A DNA stretch of 64,000 nucleotides. It comes from Pseudarthrobacter sp. GA104 (GTDB lineage: Bacteria; Actinomycetota; Actinomycetes; Actinomycetales; Micrococcaceae). How positions within the stretch are numbered: the first letter of the stretch is position 1; the number at the start of each line of letters is the position of its first letter. A model generated the notes under the pieces. That model had not been told where the DNA came from and searched no databases. It worked only from the letters and a program-made list of their open reading frames with translations. Location: the NCBI RefSeq assembly GCF_009741265.1, contig NZ_WOWL01000001.1, forward strand, positions 620,001 to 684,000, given 5' to 3'. A program made the translations under genes and the position numbers. Below are positions 1 to 8,752 of this stretch, one piece after another.

Positions 1-355
1 ATCCGGCGATGACCAGCGCCATGCCCGCCAGGAGGGCAACTTTGTCCGCTGTCCCGAACACTGCCACAGCCCAGTCCTTGACACCGGGAGGAACGGCATC
101 GATGACGGCACCGCCCACAGCAGTCACAGGTGACAGCGACGGACTGAACACCGCTGCCAAGAGTTCCCCCAGGACCAGGGCGCTGCCCACCGCGACCGCA
201 CCCGCCGCGGCTGCCAGCCACGCGCGGCGCCGTAGCGCTTGCCCATGCCCACTCCGCTGCTCGCGCCCACGTCCATGCCGCAGGGAAGGCGCCGGGCGCT
301 CCGGAAGCCGTGTCCCGCCGTCGTGCGTTGCCTGCCCGGGCTGGGAGCTGTCCAC
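1..355 (-). CDS. Membrane-anchored molybdopterin-dependent oxidoreductase (N-terminal part, runs off window)
   Basis: Only the N-terminus is present; the gene continues left of base 1. Reading leftward, a basic Arg-rich leader of about 46 residues is followed by a hydrophobic helix, then a short segment and the start of a second helix. The pattern SPLS-VTAVGGAVID-PPGVKDWAVAVFGTADK matches the membrane N-terminus of actinobacterial sulfite-oxidase-type molybdo-oxidoreductases, as I know the family. I chose the GTG at 355 because third-position GC is high from there inward and drops upstream; an ATG at 406 has a better-spaced GGG but poor codon bias. It is divergent from moaA, which makes the cofactor such enzymes need. 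The catalytic domain is not visible. Confidence 0.6.
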   Translation of the reverse strand, partial: MDSSQPGQATHDGGTRLPERPAPSLRHGRGREQRSGHGQALRRRAWLAAAAGAVAVGSALVLGELLAAVFSPSLSPVTAVGGAVIDAVPPGVKDWAVAVFGTADKVALLAGMALVIAG

Positions 356-472
356 ATCTCCAGCATAGATTCGCCGGATACCCGCGTCCCCGTTGCCGGC
401 CACACATTCTGTTTGCCCTGCCCGCACCGTCCCGGGTGTGATGCAGAGCCCATCGTGGCGTAGCCTGAATCC

Positions 473-1606
473 ATGAGTGTCCAGCTAGGCATGCCGCAGC
501 CACGGGAGGAAGCGGGCGCAGCGCTGCCGTCCGTCCCGGCGGCCCGCCCCGCCGGCGCTGCTGCCGGACTCGTGGACCGGTACGGCCGCCGAGCCACGGA
601 CATGAGGCTGTCCCTGACGGACAAATGCAATCTCCGCTGCACGTACTGCATGCCCGCCGAGGGTTTGGAATGGCTCGCCAAGCAGGCAGTGATGTCCGCG
701 GAGGAAATCGTGCGGATCGTGCGGATCGGAGTGGACCAGCTGGGTGTGCGCGAATTGCGCCTGACCGGTGGCGAACCGCTGGTGCGGCACGACCTGGTTG
801 ACATCATTGCCTCACTCCGCCGGAACCATCCCGGGCTGCCCATTTCAATGACCACCAACGGTGTGGGGCTGGCGAAGAAAGCCGCTGCATTGAAGGCGGC
901 CGGCCTGACCCGGATCAACGTGTCCCTGGATTCGCTGCACGAGGAAACCTTCACCCAGCTGACCCGCCGGCCGTTCCTGGACCAGGTGCTGGCCGGGGTG
1001 GATGCCGCATGGGCGGCAGGTCTTGGCCCCGTCAAGCTCAACGCCGTCCTGATGCGCGGTATCAACGATGCCGAGGCGCCGTCATTGCTCGCATGGGCGC
1101 TGGAGCGCGGCTACGAGCTGCGGTTCATCGAGCAGATGCCGCTCGACGCAGACCATGGCTGGACGCGTCGGAACATGATCACGGCCGCCGAGATCCGTGG
1201 GCTGCTCTCGTCCGACTTTGTCCTCAGCCCCGACCCCCGCGCCCGTGACGGCGCCCCGGCGGAGCGCTTTGAAGTACGACGGCGGGAGGCCGGGTCTGTT
1301 TCCGACGTTTTGTCCGGCCCGGCCCTGGGCACGGTGGGGATCATCGCCTCCGTGACGGAACCGTTCTGTTCAGACTGCCGCCGGACCCGGATTACTGCCG
1401 AGGGCAAGATCATGAGCTGCCTCTTCTCCCGGGAAGAGATTGATTTGCTGGGGTTCCTGCGTTCGGGAGCCAGCGACGGCGAACTCGCCCAGCGCTGGCA
1501 GGACGCCATGTGGCTTAAGCCCAAAGCCCACGGAATGGACCACGTGGGACTCGATGCTCCGGACTTCGTCCAGCCGGACCGCAGCATGAGCGCCATCGGG
1601 GGCTGA
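473..1606 (+). CDS. moaA: GTP 3',8-cyclase MoaA (molybdenum cofactor synthesis)
   Basis: This radical SAM enzyme converts GTP to 3',8-cyclo-GTP, the first step of molybdopterin synthesis, in the cytosol. The 377-residue protein has the N-terminal SAM cluster motif CNLRCTYC (Cys52, 56, 59), the glycine motif LTGGEPL, and the C-terminal second cluster motif C-x2-C-x13-C (Cys299, 302, 316). It ends in the Gly-Gly tail that MoaA needs. Length is slightly above the usual 330-360 because of an Ala/Pro-rich N-terminal extension. A moaD-like gene follows within 6 bases, and a molybdoenzyme gene is divergent upstream. Confidence 0.96.
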   Translation: MSVQLGMPQPREEAGAALPSVPAARPAGAAAGLVDRYGRRATDMRLSLTDKCNLRCTYCMPAEGLEWLAKQAVMSAEEIVRIVRIGVDQLGVRELRLTGGEPLVRHDLVDIIASLRRNHPGLPISMTTNGVGLAKKAAALKAAGLTRINVSLDSLHEETFTQLTRRPFLDQVLAGVDAAWAAGLGPVKLNAVLMRGINDAEAPSLLAWALERGYELRFIEQMPLDADHGWTRRNMITAAEIRGLLSSDFVLSPDPRARDGAPAERFEVRRREAGSVSDVLSGPALGTVGIIASVTEPFCSDCRRTRITAEGKIMSCLFSREEIDLLGFLRSGASDGELAQRWQDAMWLKPKAHGMDHVGLDAPDFVQPDRSMSAIGG

Positions 1607-1611
1607 AACTT

Positions 1612-1878
1612 TTGAACGTACGTTACTTCGCTGCCGCACGCGCTGCCTCCGGCGTCGAGGAAGAGCGCTTCAACCTGGCGGCGGGTTCCACTGTTGCGGA
1701 TCTCTTGGAGGCTGTCCTGGCAGTCGAGCGCCCTGAACCGCCCACCGGCACTCCTCCGCTGCCCCGCATCCTGTCCCGGAGCAGCTTCCTCCTCAATGAA
1801 GTCGCCGTGCGCGATCATTCGGTTGTGTTGAAGGCCGACGACGTAGTGGATGTGCTGCCTCCGTTCGCCGGGGGCTAG
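1612..1878 (+). CDS. moaD: MoaD/ThiS-family sulfur carrier protein
   Basis: A small 88-residue ubiquitin-fold protein that ends VDVLPPFAGG. The C-terminal Gly-Gly is the residue pair that is adenylated and thiocarboxylated in MoaD, which hands sulfur to molybdopterin synthase. It starts at TTG 1612, six bases after the moaA stop, with the G-rich end of moaA serving as ribosome binding site, so it is translated from the moaA message. The partner MoaE is not in the window. ThiS is an alternative family member, but the moaA neighbour favours MoaD. Confidence 0.85.
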   Translation: MNVRYFAAARAASGVEEERFNLAAGSTVADLLEAVLAVERPEPPTGTPPLPRILSRSSFLLNEVAVRDHSVVLKADDVVDVLPPFAGG

Positions 1879-1937
1879 GAGAGTTCTCCTCTGCTTGGCA
1901 CCCGCAAAATGTCAGACCCCCGTTAGAGGATGTTTCC

Positions 1938-3689
1938 ATGGGAAACGGCGCGGGCACGGCACCAGCGATGGAGGGCATTCAGGCCTCCACCTCCCGCCTG
2001 AATGCGCTGTTTCTCGAAGATTCCGTCCTGGAAGCCGGCGGTGGTGCCGCCGCCGGGGTTGATGTGCTGCAGCGCCGCTATGAGCTCCGCCTGGAGCGGA
2101 TGGCCGTGGCGAAGCAACTCGAGGCGCAGATCGCCGCCGTAAAGGCCGGGGACGCGGCAGAGGCCGTCGGAATCCAGCACGCCATGACCCCGCCGGACGC
2201 GCCCGTGCACGAACGGACTTACGCCGAGATGTCGGCGGTTGAGGAAATCGCCGGGGTCCTGGCCCTCAGCTCCCCCGCCGCCGGGGCCCTCGTCACCCAG
2301 GCCCGCCAACTTGCCACCCTGCCCTTGGCCATGGACGCCCTGGCGGCCGGGACCATCACTTGGCAGCACGCGAAAATCCTCGTCGACGAAACCGATGCCC
2401 TTGGCCCTACCGGCGCCGCCGCCCTCGTTGCGCACTTCCTCGACCCCGACGCACCTAAGCCCGCACGCGGAGCCGCCGCCGGTGAACTCGTACCTAACCG
2501 GTTCCGCGCAAAGGTCCGCGGCTGGCGTGAACGCCACCATCCCGAGACCCTTGAGAAACGCCACAGCAAATGTGCCGCGGACCGGCGGATGGAATACGCC
2601 CCGGACCGTGACGGCATGGCCTGGCTCTCGCTCTACCTGCCCGGCAGCACCGCATCCGCAATCTGGAACCGCACCACCGCCCTCGCCCGCGGACTCCAAG
2701 GCCCCAATGAGCCCCGGACGCTCACGCAACTGCGGCCAGACGTCGCCGCCCACCTGCTCCTCAGCGCAGGACCAGCCCTTAGCCACGCACAGGAAAGCAC
2801 CCCAGGTAAAACCGGCACGGTGGAACACAGCACTGTAGAGGGCACCGACGCCCCTGTAGGGCTGGCTTTCCTTTCCGTCAATGACCAAGCAGATGCCACA
2901 ACCATCCGCACAGATGCCGCGGGACGAACTGTCGGGGAGGCCTCTGCCGGCGCTGCCACTGACGTCAACAGCGCGTGCGCCGATCTTGCCAACGTTCCGG
3001 TGCCCAAGGCGGACGTCCTGGTCACCGTCCCTGTGTTCTCACTCCTCGGCCTCACCGACGAACCCGCAAACCTGGACGGCTACGGGCCCATTCCCGCTTC
3101 CATGGCCCGCAAACTCGTCGCTGACGGCGCCGCCTCATTCCATCGCGTCCTGGTGGACCCGCGGGACGGTGCGCCACTGGAAATCGGCCGCACCAGCTAC
3201 CGCCTCACCAAAGCCATGAAACAAGCACTCCGCCTCCGCGACGGAAAATGCACCTTCCCCGGCTGCAACAACCGGACTTCGGACAACGAGGCAGACCACC
3301 TAAAGGCCTGGCACCACGGCGGAACCACCGGAATCAGCAACCTGGCCCAACTCTGCCCCAAACACCACCGCCTCAAACACAACAGCCGCTGGAAACCCAC
3401 CCCCGGCAGCAAAACCCAGCCACCCGGCTGGACCTCACCCACCGGCCGCCACTACAAGCCCGAACACCACGACTGGGAACCACCCCACTGGCCGCCTGGA
3501 CTCCTTGCCGCTGAACCCCCGGGGTCCCAGCCGGCGGAACTTCCGCTTGAAGAGCCAGTGGGCGACAACTTTGTGGATCCCGAGGTCTTTTCGCAAGAGG
3601 ATTCTGTATGGGTCGACTTCTACGCCATGCCCCCGAAACTGCCCGAGGACCCGCTCAAAGAGTGGGAGTGGGGCTTGGTGCACTGGTGA
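1938..3689 (+). CDS. DUF222 / HNH endonuclease-motif protein (13E12-repeat-like)
   Basis: A 583-residue protein with an N-terminal helical DUF222 region (about residues 40-230), an Ala/Gly-rich variable middle, and an HNH domain. The HNH core has Cys438 and Cys443 (CTFPGC), Asp453-His454, Asn468 and Cys473-x2-His476-His477, so both zinc Cys pairs and the catalytic His look intact. The tail after about residue 490 is Pro/Glu-rich. Such genes occur in many divergent copies in Micrococcaceae and mycobacteria (13E12 family); their role is unknown. It stands alone between the moa genes and a minus-strand gene. The start ATG at 1938 follows a short promoter-like stretch. Confidence 0.88.
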   Translation: MGNGAGTAPAMEGIQASTSRLNALFLEDSVLEAGGGAAAGVDVLQRRYELRLERMAVAKQLEAQIAAVKAGDAAEAVGIQHAMTPPDAPVHERTYAEMSAVEEIAGVLALSSPAAGALVTQARQLATLPLAMDALAAGTITWQHAKILVDETDALGPTGAAALVAHFLDPDAPKPARGAAAGELVPNRFRAKVRGWRERHHPETLEKRHSKCAADRRMEYAPDRDGMAWLSLYLPGSTASAIWNRTTALARGLQGPNEPRTLTQLRPDVAAHLLLSAGPALSHAQESTPGKTGTVEHSTVEGTDAPVGLAFLSVNDQADATTIRTDAAGRTVGEASAGAATDVNSACADLANVPVPKADVLVTVPVFSLLGLTDEPANLDGYGPIPASMARKLVADGAASFHRVLVDPRDGAPLEIGRTSYRLTKAMKQALRLRDGKCTFPGCNNRTSDNEADHLKAWHHGGTTGISNLAQLCPKHHRLKHNSRWKPTPGSKTQPPGWTSPTGRHYKPEHHDWEPPHWPPGLLAAEPPGSQPAELPLEEPVGDNFVDPEVFSQEDSVWVDFYAMPPKLPEDPLKEWEWGLVHW

Positions 3690-3762
3690 CGTCGCTTTGA
3701 ACCTGACTGAATCTGCCGCCATCTGGATGAGCCGTCATTTTGGTGTGCTTCGTCTGACCGCG

Positions 3763-4275
3763 TCAGCTCCGCTGGAACGACGACGTCATGAAGGGAACAT
3801 AGGCCGGGCCGGTCCCGTCGTCCCCGCCGGACCCGTCCGTTGTGGTGCTTGTGGTCTTGCCGCCACGGGTTCGTAGCTCCGTGATGTGGGTGAGTACGTT
3901 GCCGTCGACGCGCAACGTATGGCGGGTCCACCCGGCACCGCCCCGGCGTTCCACCCTAAGGGCGCCGTCATGCCACGTGCAGCGGGCGGCGGCTACAGGT
4001 GCCGGGCCCGCATTATCCACGTAGTACCAAAAAACATCCTGGTGATCCGGGTCGACAGTGAAGATCCCGTGGCCTTCGGAATGCGTCCCGTCCGGTTCCA
4101 GGTGTCGGTAGCTCTGGACGACGGCAGATCCGCCAGCCACCGGGGTGTAGGTCACCTCGGCGTCGACGGTCCGTTCGGGCCCCCAAGGACCGGCGGCGAA
4201 CCGGGTACTCCCCCGCCAGCGGCCCAGGAAAGCGGCCAGAGCTCCCGGCGCACGGCTGGGAGGGGTCCGTTCCAC
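3763..4275 (-). CDS. DUF1579-like protein
   Basis: A soluble 170-residue protein without signal peptide or membrane segment. The opening LAAFLGRWRGSTRF and later GIFTVDPDHQDVFWYYVDN match the lipocalin-like DUF1579 family as I know it, in which a small beta-barrel is predicted. Function is unknown. It converges with the DUF222 gene and lies just downstream of the M16 peptidase gene on the same strand, separated by about 60 bases with a short tandem repeat. Confidence 0.65.
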   Translation of the reverse strand: MERTPPSRAPGALAAFLGRWRGSTRFAAGPWGPERTVDAEVTYTPVAGGSAVVQSYRHLEPDGTHSEGHGIFTVDPDHQDVFWYYVDNAGPAPVAAARCTWHDGALRVERRGGAGWTRHTLRVDGNVLTHITELRTRGGKTTSTTTDGSGGDDGTGPAYVPFMTSSFQRS

Positions 4276-4291
4276 TGTCCCCTCACCTCCA

Positions 4292-4330
4292 GAGCCAAGT
4301 CCTGCCGTTTGCGAGCTAAGTCCTGCCGTT
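4292..4330. repeat. Two-copy 18 bp direct repeat
   Basis: The unit GAGCYAAGTCCTGCCGTT occurs at 4292-4309 and 4313-4330, with one mismatch and a 21 bp period. It fills most of the gap between the M16 peptidase stop and the DUF1579-like gene start. Confidence 0.7.
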
Positions 4331-4338
4331 CCGACGCG

Positions 4339-5682
4339 TCAGAGTCCGAACGTTTCCGTCTCCTCGAATGGTCCGACGACGGTTACAGTCCTGGGAGCGG
4401 CAGCGAGTTCGGCTGCCAATTCCTGGACCTGTTCGGTGGTGACAGCTTTGATCAGGCGCAGGGTTTCGTCAATGTCCTGGTACTCGCCGGACACAAGCTC
4501 GGCCCGGCCCAGCCGGGACATCCGCGAACCGGTGTCCTCCAGGGCCAACACGATCCCGCCGCCCAGCTGGCCTACCGCCTTGCGGAGTTCGTCCTCGGCG
4601 ATGCCGTGCTCAGCCAGCTTGTCCAGCTCCACAGCGAGCAGATCCAGCACCTGCCGTACCTTTGACGGCGTGCAGCCGGCGTACATGCCGAAGTAGCCGG
4701 CATCCGCGTAGGAGGACGCGAAGGAGTACGTGGAATACACCAGGCCGCGCTTCTCGCGGATCTCCTGGAACAGGCGTGAGGACATTCCCCCGCCCAGCAC
4801 GGCATTGAGGACGCTCATGACGTAGCGCCTTTCGTCCGTGGCCACGATCGTGGGGCAACCCATGATGATGTTCGCTTGCTCCACGGCGCGCTTGACGACG
4901 TGGAGCCCTGCGGTCCCGGTGATGAGGGCACGTTCGGTGGACCGGCGTTCCACCGGCGCCGCATCGGACTCAAGTGACCAGCCGGCAGACTCAAGCGCAT
5001 CCACCACAAGGCCGCAGACGACGTCGTGCTCCAGGCCGCCGGCTGCGGTAATCACCAGTTCGTCCGGCCGGTAATAGCGCTGGTAGTGCTCCCACACAGA
5101 ATCACGGGCCACCGCCTTGATGGCATCCGGTGTGCCGCCAATGGGGCGTCCCAGGGGATGGCTGCCCAGGACGGCTGAGACAAAGTGTTCGTGGGCGACG
5201 TCCGTGGGGTCGTCGCTGTCCATGGCGATTTCCTCAAGGATGACATCGCGTTCCTGCTCCATCTCGGCAGGATCGATGACGGCGCCTGTGATCATGTCTG
5301 CAATGACGTCGATGGCCATCGGCAGGTCGGAGTCCAGGACCCGTGCGAAGTAGCACGTGCTTTCCTTCGCCGTGGCCGCGTTCGACTCGCCGCCCACCTC
5401 GTCAAATGCAGAGGCGATCTCCAGCGCAGTCCGGCGCTTGGTTCCCTTGAACAGGAGGTGCTCGAGGAAATGCGTTGAGCCGTGCTGGCCCGGGGCCTCA
5501 TCGCGGGAACCGACCCCCACCCAAAATCCGATGGTGGCCGACCGCTGCCCGGGCATCGCCTCGGTCAGTACCCGCACTCCGCCGGGCAGCACCGAACGCC
5601 GCACTTCGGAGCCGCCGTCGGCCCCGTGGACCAGGGTATCGCCGCGGTGGTTCTGCTCAAGCGGCAGGGGTACAACAGTCAT
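4339..5682 (-). CDS. M16 family zinc metallopeptidase (pitrilysin/processing-peptidase type)
   Basis: A 447-residue M16B-type peptidase. The inverted zinc motif HFLEH is at 71-75, with the distal acidic ligand in the EE pair at 150-151 (HxxEH-x75-E). The C-terminal inactive-like half follows in the same chain. Cytosolic, since no signal peptide is seen. This gene lies downstream of pnp in most actinobacteria, and the order is kept here. The gap to pnp holds a strong hairpin, so it may have its own promoter or depend on read-through. Confidence 0.93.
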   Translation of the reverse strand: MTVVPLPLEQNHRGDTLVHGADGGSEVRRSVLPGGVRVLTEAMPGQRSATIGFWVGVGSRDEAPGQHGSTHFLEHLLFKGTKRRTALEIASAFDEVGGESNAATAKESTCYFARVLDSDLPMAIDVIADMITGAVIDPAEMEQERDVILEEIAMDSDDPTDVAHEHFVSAVLGSHPLGRPIGGTPDAIKAVARDSVWEHYQRYYRPDELVITAAGGLEHDVVCGLVVDALESAGWSLESDAAPVERRSTERALITGTAGLHVVKRAVEQANIIMGCPTIVATDERRYVMSVLNAVLGGGMSSRLFQEIREKRGLVYSTYSFASSYADAGYFGMYAGCTPSKVRQVLDLLAVELDKLAEHGIAEDELRKAVGQLGGGIVLALEDTGSRMSRLGRAELVSGEYQDIDETLRLIKAVTTEQVQELAAELAAAPRTVTVVGPFEETETFGL

Positions 5683-5731
5683 TGAGGCCTTTCAAGAGGG
5701 GCAGCCGGGATCTGGCTGCCATCGTAACAGC

Positions 5732-5764
5732 GGCGGGGCCGGTGGATCATCCACCGGCCCCGCC
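5732..5764 (-). terminator. Hairpin downstream of pnp
   Basis: GC-rich perfect inverted repeat with 15 bp arms (5732-5746 and 5750-5764) and a 3-base TCA loop, 36 bases past the pnp stop. There is no T-tract, as is common for actinobacterial terminators. It could instead be a 3'-end stabilising or processing stem, because the M16 gene follows on the same strand. Confidence 0.65.
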
Positions 5765-5799
5765 TCTTCATGCTGCGGGCGAGCCCGCTGTGCGGTGTG

Positions 5800-8058
5800 C
5801 TAGACCTCTGCGCCTTCAGCGGGCTCCGTGGCGTGAACGCGCTCGGTCTCCCCGGCGCCTTCCTCTTCAGCCACTACCGGAGACAGCGACAGCTTTCCGC
5901 GGTCATCGATCTTGGTGATTTCCACCTGGACCTTCTGGCCCACCGAGACAACGTCTTCGACGTTGTCCACGCGCTTGCCGCCTGCGATCTTGCGCAGCTC
6001 GGAGATGTGCAGGAGGCCGTCCTTGCCCGGGGTCAGCGAAACGAAGGCACCGAAGGTGGTGGTCTTGACGACCGTACCCAGGTAGCGCTCGCCGATTTCC
6101 GGGACCTGCGGGTTGGCAATGGCGTTGATGGCGGAACGCGCTGCTTCTGCAGACGGGCCGTTGGTGGCGCCAATGTAGACCGTGCCGTCGTCCTCGATGG
6201 AGATGTCGGCGCCGGTGTCTTCCTGGATCTGGTTGATCATCTTGCCCTTGGGGCCGATGACCTCGCCGATCTTGTCCACGGGGATCTTCACGGCGATGAC
6301 GCGCGGTGCGAACTCGGAGAGCTCGTCCGGGGTGTCGATGGCCGAGTTGATGACCTCGAGGATGTGCAGGCGTGCCTCGCGGGCCTGCTTCAGGGCTGCT
6401 GCCAGCACGGAAGCGGGGATGCCGTCGAGCTTGGTGTCAAGCTGGATGGCGGTAACGAACTCGGAGGTACCGGCAACCTTGAAGTCCATGTCGCCGAAGG
6501 CATCTTCGGCACCAAGGATGTCGGTCAGCGCAGCGTAGCGGGTCTGGCCGTCCACCTGGTCGGAGACCAGGCCCATGGCGATGCCGGCGACGGCGGCCTT
6601 CAGGGGCACACCTGCGTTCAGCATCGAGAGGGTGGAGGCGCAAACGGAGCCCATGGACGTCGACCCGTTGGAACCGAGGGCTTCGGATACCTGGCGGATG
6701 GCGTACGGGAACTCCTCGCGGGACGGCAGGACCGGCACGAGCGCGCGCTCAGCCAGGGCACCGTGGCCGATTTCGCGGCGCTTCGGGGAACCGACGCGGC
6801 CGGTCTCGCCGGTGGAGTACGGCGGGAAGTTGTAGTTGTGCATGTAGCGCTTGGTCTTCACCGGAGACAGCGAGTCGATCTGCTGTTCCATCTTCAGCAT
6901 GTTCAGCGTGGTGACGCCCATGATCTGGGTTTCACCACGTTCGAAGATGGCCGAACCGTGAACGCGCGGCAGGACCTCGACCTCGGCGGTGAGCTGGCGG
7001 ATGTCCGTGAGGCCACGCCCGTCAATGCGGATCTGGTCCTTCAGGATGCGCTGGCGCACAACGTGCTTGGTGACCGAGCGGAACGCTGCGGACAGCTCCT
7101 TCTCGCGGCCTTCGAACTGGCCGGCGAGGGAGGCGGTGACCTCGTCCTTCAGGGCGTCCGAAGCGTTGTCGCGCTCCTGCTTGTCCGCGATCTGGAAGAC
7201 GGCGGCGAGCTTCTCAGCGGCAGCGGCCTCGACGGCGGCGTAAACATCGTCCTCGTAGTCCAGGAAGACCGGGAATTCAACGGTCGGCTTGGCAGCGCGG
7301 GCGGCGAGGTCGGCCTGGGCTTCGCACAGTGCCTTGATGAACGGCTTGGCAGCCTCGAGGCCCTCGGAGACAACCTCTTCGGTGGGGGCGGTGGCGCCCT
7401 GTTCCTTGATGAGGTTCCAGGAGTTGTCGGTGGCTTCGGCTTCGACCATCATGATGGCGACGTCGTCACCGGCAATGCGGCCGGCAACCACCATGTTGAA
7501 GACGGAGTGCTCCAGCTGGGAGTGCTTGGGGAAAGCCACCCACTGTGACCCGTTTTCGTCAGCAACCAGGGCAACGCGGACGCCGCCGATGGGGCCGGAG
7601 AACGGCAGGCCGGACAGCTGCGTGGACATGGAGGAGGCATTGATGGCCACCACGTCGTAGAGCTCGTCCGGGTTGATCGCCAGGACGGTGACCACGATCT
7701 GGACCTCGTTCCGCAGGCCCTTGATGAAGGCGGGGCGCAGCGGGCGGTCCATCAGGCGGCAGGCCAGGATGGCTTCGGTGGACGGGCGTCCTTCACGGCG
7801 GAAGAACGAGCCCGGGATGCGGCCGGCAGCGTACATGCGCTCTTCGACGTCGACCGTCAGCGGGAAGAAGTCAAAGCCTTCACGCGGGTGCTTGCCTGCA
7901 GTGGTGGCGGACAGCAGTGCGGTGTCATCGTCGATGTACACCATGGCTGCGCCGGCTGCCTGCTTGGCAAGGCGGCCGGTTTCAAAGCGGATTACGCGCT
8001 TGCCGAAACGGCCATTGTCAATGACTGCTTCCGAGAACTGGATTTCGGGACCCTCCAA
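5800..8058 (-). CDS. pnp: Polyribonucleotide nucleotidyltransferase (PNPase)
   Basis: This phosphorolytic 3'-5' exoribonuclease acts in RNA turnover; in actinobacteria it was also linked to (p)ppGpp synthesis. The 752-residue chain carries two RNase PH domains, with GRDG-like motif [12 protein letters not shown] at the second, then a KH domain ([12 protein letters not shown]) and an S1 domain ([17 protein letters not shown]). I start it at TTG 8058, giving M-EGPEIQF, because GGAGGTG sits 6 bases upstream and homologues begin there; an in-frame ATG at 8142 would add 28 unlikely residues. It follows rpsO, the classical rpsO-pnp pair. Confidence 0.96.
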   Translation of the reverse strand: MEGPEIQFSEAVIDNGRFGKRVIRFETGRLAKQAAGAAMVYIDDDTALLSATTAGKHPREGFDFFPLTVDVEERMYAAGRIPGSFFRREGRPSTEAILACRLMDRPLRPAFIKGLRNEVQIVVTVLAINPDELYDVVAINASSMSTQLSGLPFSGPIGGVRVALVADENGSQWVAFPKHSQLEHSVFNMVVAGRIAGDDVAIMMVEAEATDNSWNLIKEQGATAPTEEVVSEGLEAAKPFIKALCEAQADLAARAAKPTVEFPVFLDYEDDVYAAVEAAAAEKLAAVFQIADKQERDNASDALKDEVTASLAGQFEGREKELSAAFRSVTKHVVRQRILKDQIRIDGRGLTDIRQLTAEVEVLPRVHGSAIFERGETQIMGVTTLNMLKMEQQIDSLSPVKTKRYMHNYNFPPYSTGETGRVGSPKRREIGHGALAERALVPVLPSREEFPYAIRQVSEALGSNGSTSMGSVCASTLSMLNAGVPLKAAVAGIAMGLVSDQVDGQTRYAALTDILGAEDAFGDMDFKVAGTSEFVTAIQLDTKLDGIPASVLAAALKQAREARLHILEVINSAIDTPDELSEFAPRVIAVKIPVDKIGEVIGPKGKMINQIQEDTGADISIEDDGTVYIGATNGPSAEAARSAINAIANPQVPEIGERYLGTVVKTTTFGAFVSLTPGKDGLLHISELRKIAGGKRVDNVEDVVSVGQKVQVEITKIDDRGKLSLSPVVAEEEGAGETERVHATEPAEGAEV

Positions 8059-8259
8059 GAGAGTCACCTCCGTTTCTGTTTTACGGAAGTCCAGCCGCAT
8101 CAACCCAGCCAGCATCTGTCTACTGGCCCTGCACCCGGTCATCGATCGAGACCCACGGGCCGCCGGCTTCAGTCAACGAAGCCGTTCCCGGGGATCACTA
8201 CCGAGGACCGCGAATGCGTGATGCGGTTGATCCTCCTGTTTAGTTTTTCTTTTGAAGAA

Positions 8260-8290
8260 GGCGGCCCGTTCCATGCTGGAATGGGCCGCC
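8260..8290 (-). terminator. rpsO-pnp intergenic hairpin
   Basis: Inverted repeat with 14-base arms, one G-U wobble and a 3-base loop, 11 bases after the rpsO stop. On the minus strand it is followed by TTCTTC rather than a long T-run. It is placed like the rpsO-pnp attenuator/processing site known from other bacteria, so it may be a partial terminator or an RNase cleavage stem. Confidence 0.65.
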
Positions 8291-8301
8291 CCTAAGTCCG
8301 A

Positions 8302-8571
8302 CTAGCGGCGCAGGCCGAGGCGCTCGATGAGCGAACGGTAGCGGGCGATGTCAGTCTTCTTGAGGTAGCCCAGCATGCGCTTGCGACGACCAACCATGGC
8401 CAGCAGACCGCGCTGGGTGTGGTAATCGTGCTTGTGCTCCTTCATGTGCTCAGTCAGATCCTTGATCCGCTGGGTCAGGACGGCAACCTGGACCTCCGGC
8501 GAACCGGTGTCGCCTTCGCCGGTTGCGTATTCCTTGATGATGGACTGCTTTACAGCGGCGTCAAGTGCCAC
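8302..8571 (-). CDS. rpsO: 30S ribosomal protein S15
   Basis: The 89-residue primary 16S rRNA-binding protein of the small-subunit platform. Typical S15 length and motifs are present: [30 protein letters not shown] and the basic [12 protein letters not shown]. The start is GTG 8571 (GTG-GCA-CTT), with AGGAG 5-6 bases upstream. The 181-base gap before it (8572-8752) must hold its promoter and perhaps an autoregulatory leader, but no clear consensus is visible. Confidence 0.97.
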   Translation of the reverse strand: MALDAAVKQSIIKEYATGEGDTGSPEVQVAVLTQRIKDLTEHMKEHKHDYHTQRGLLAMVGRRKRMLGYLKKTDIARYRSLIERLGLRR

Positions 8572-8752
8572 AATAACTCCTAGGGATGTGCCGTGAGGGC
8601 CCAGGTCAGTAACTCACTGCCGGGTCTGCCGCCGCAGCCGTTGCCGGAAAACCGGGGCGGGCCGTACGCAACAGGAACCAGCCGCCACGGACTGCAGCTG
8701 GATCCATCGTCCAGTTTACCGGCCACTGCCTAATGTTGTCGAAACAGCCCCG

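Noticed and set aside
124..1065. 313-residue minus-strand open frame over moaA
   Set aside because: It is antisense to the well-supported moaA gene, has an Arg/Ser-rich composition typical of shadow frames in high-GC DNA, and shows no family motif. The real minus-strand gene here is in another frame and starts near 355.
5770..7548. 592-residue plus-strand frame opposite pnp
   Set aside because: Gly/Val/Leu-rich mirror of a highly biased gene; pnp on the other strand has all its domains.
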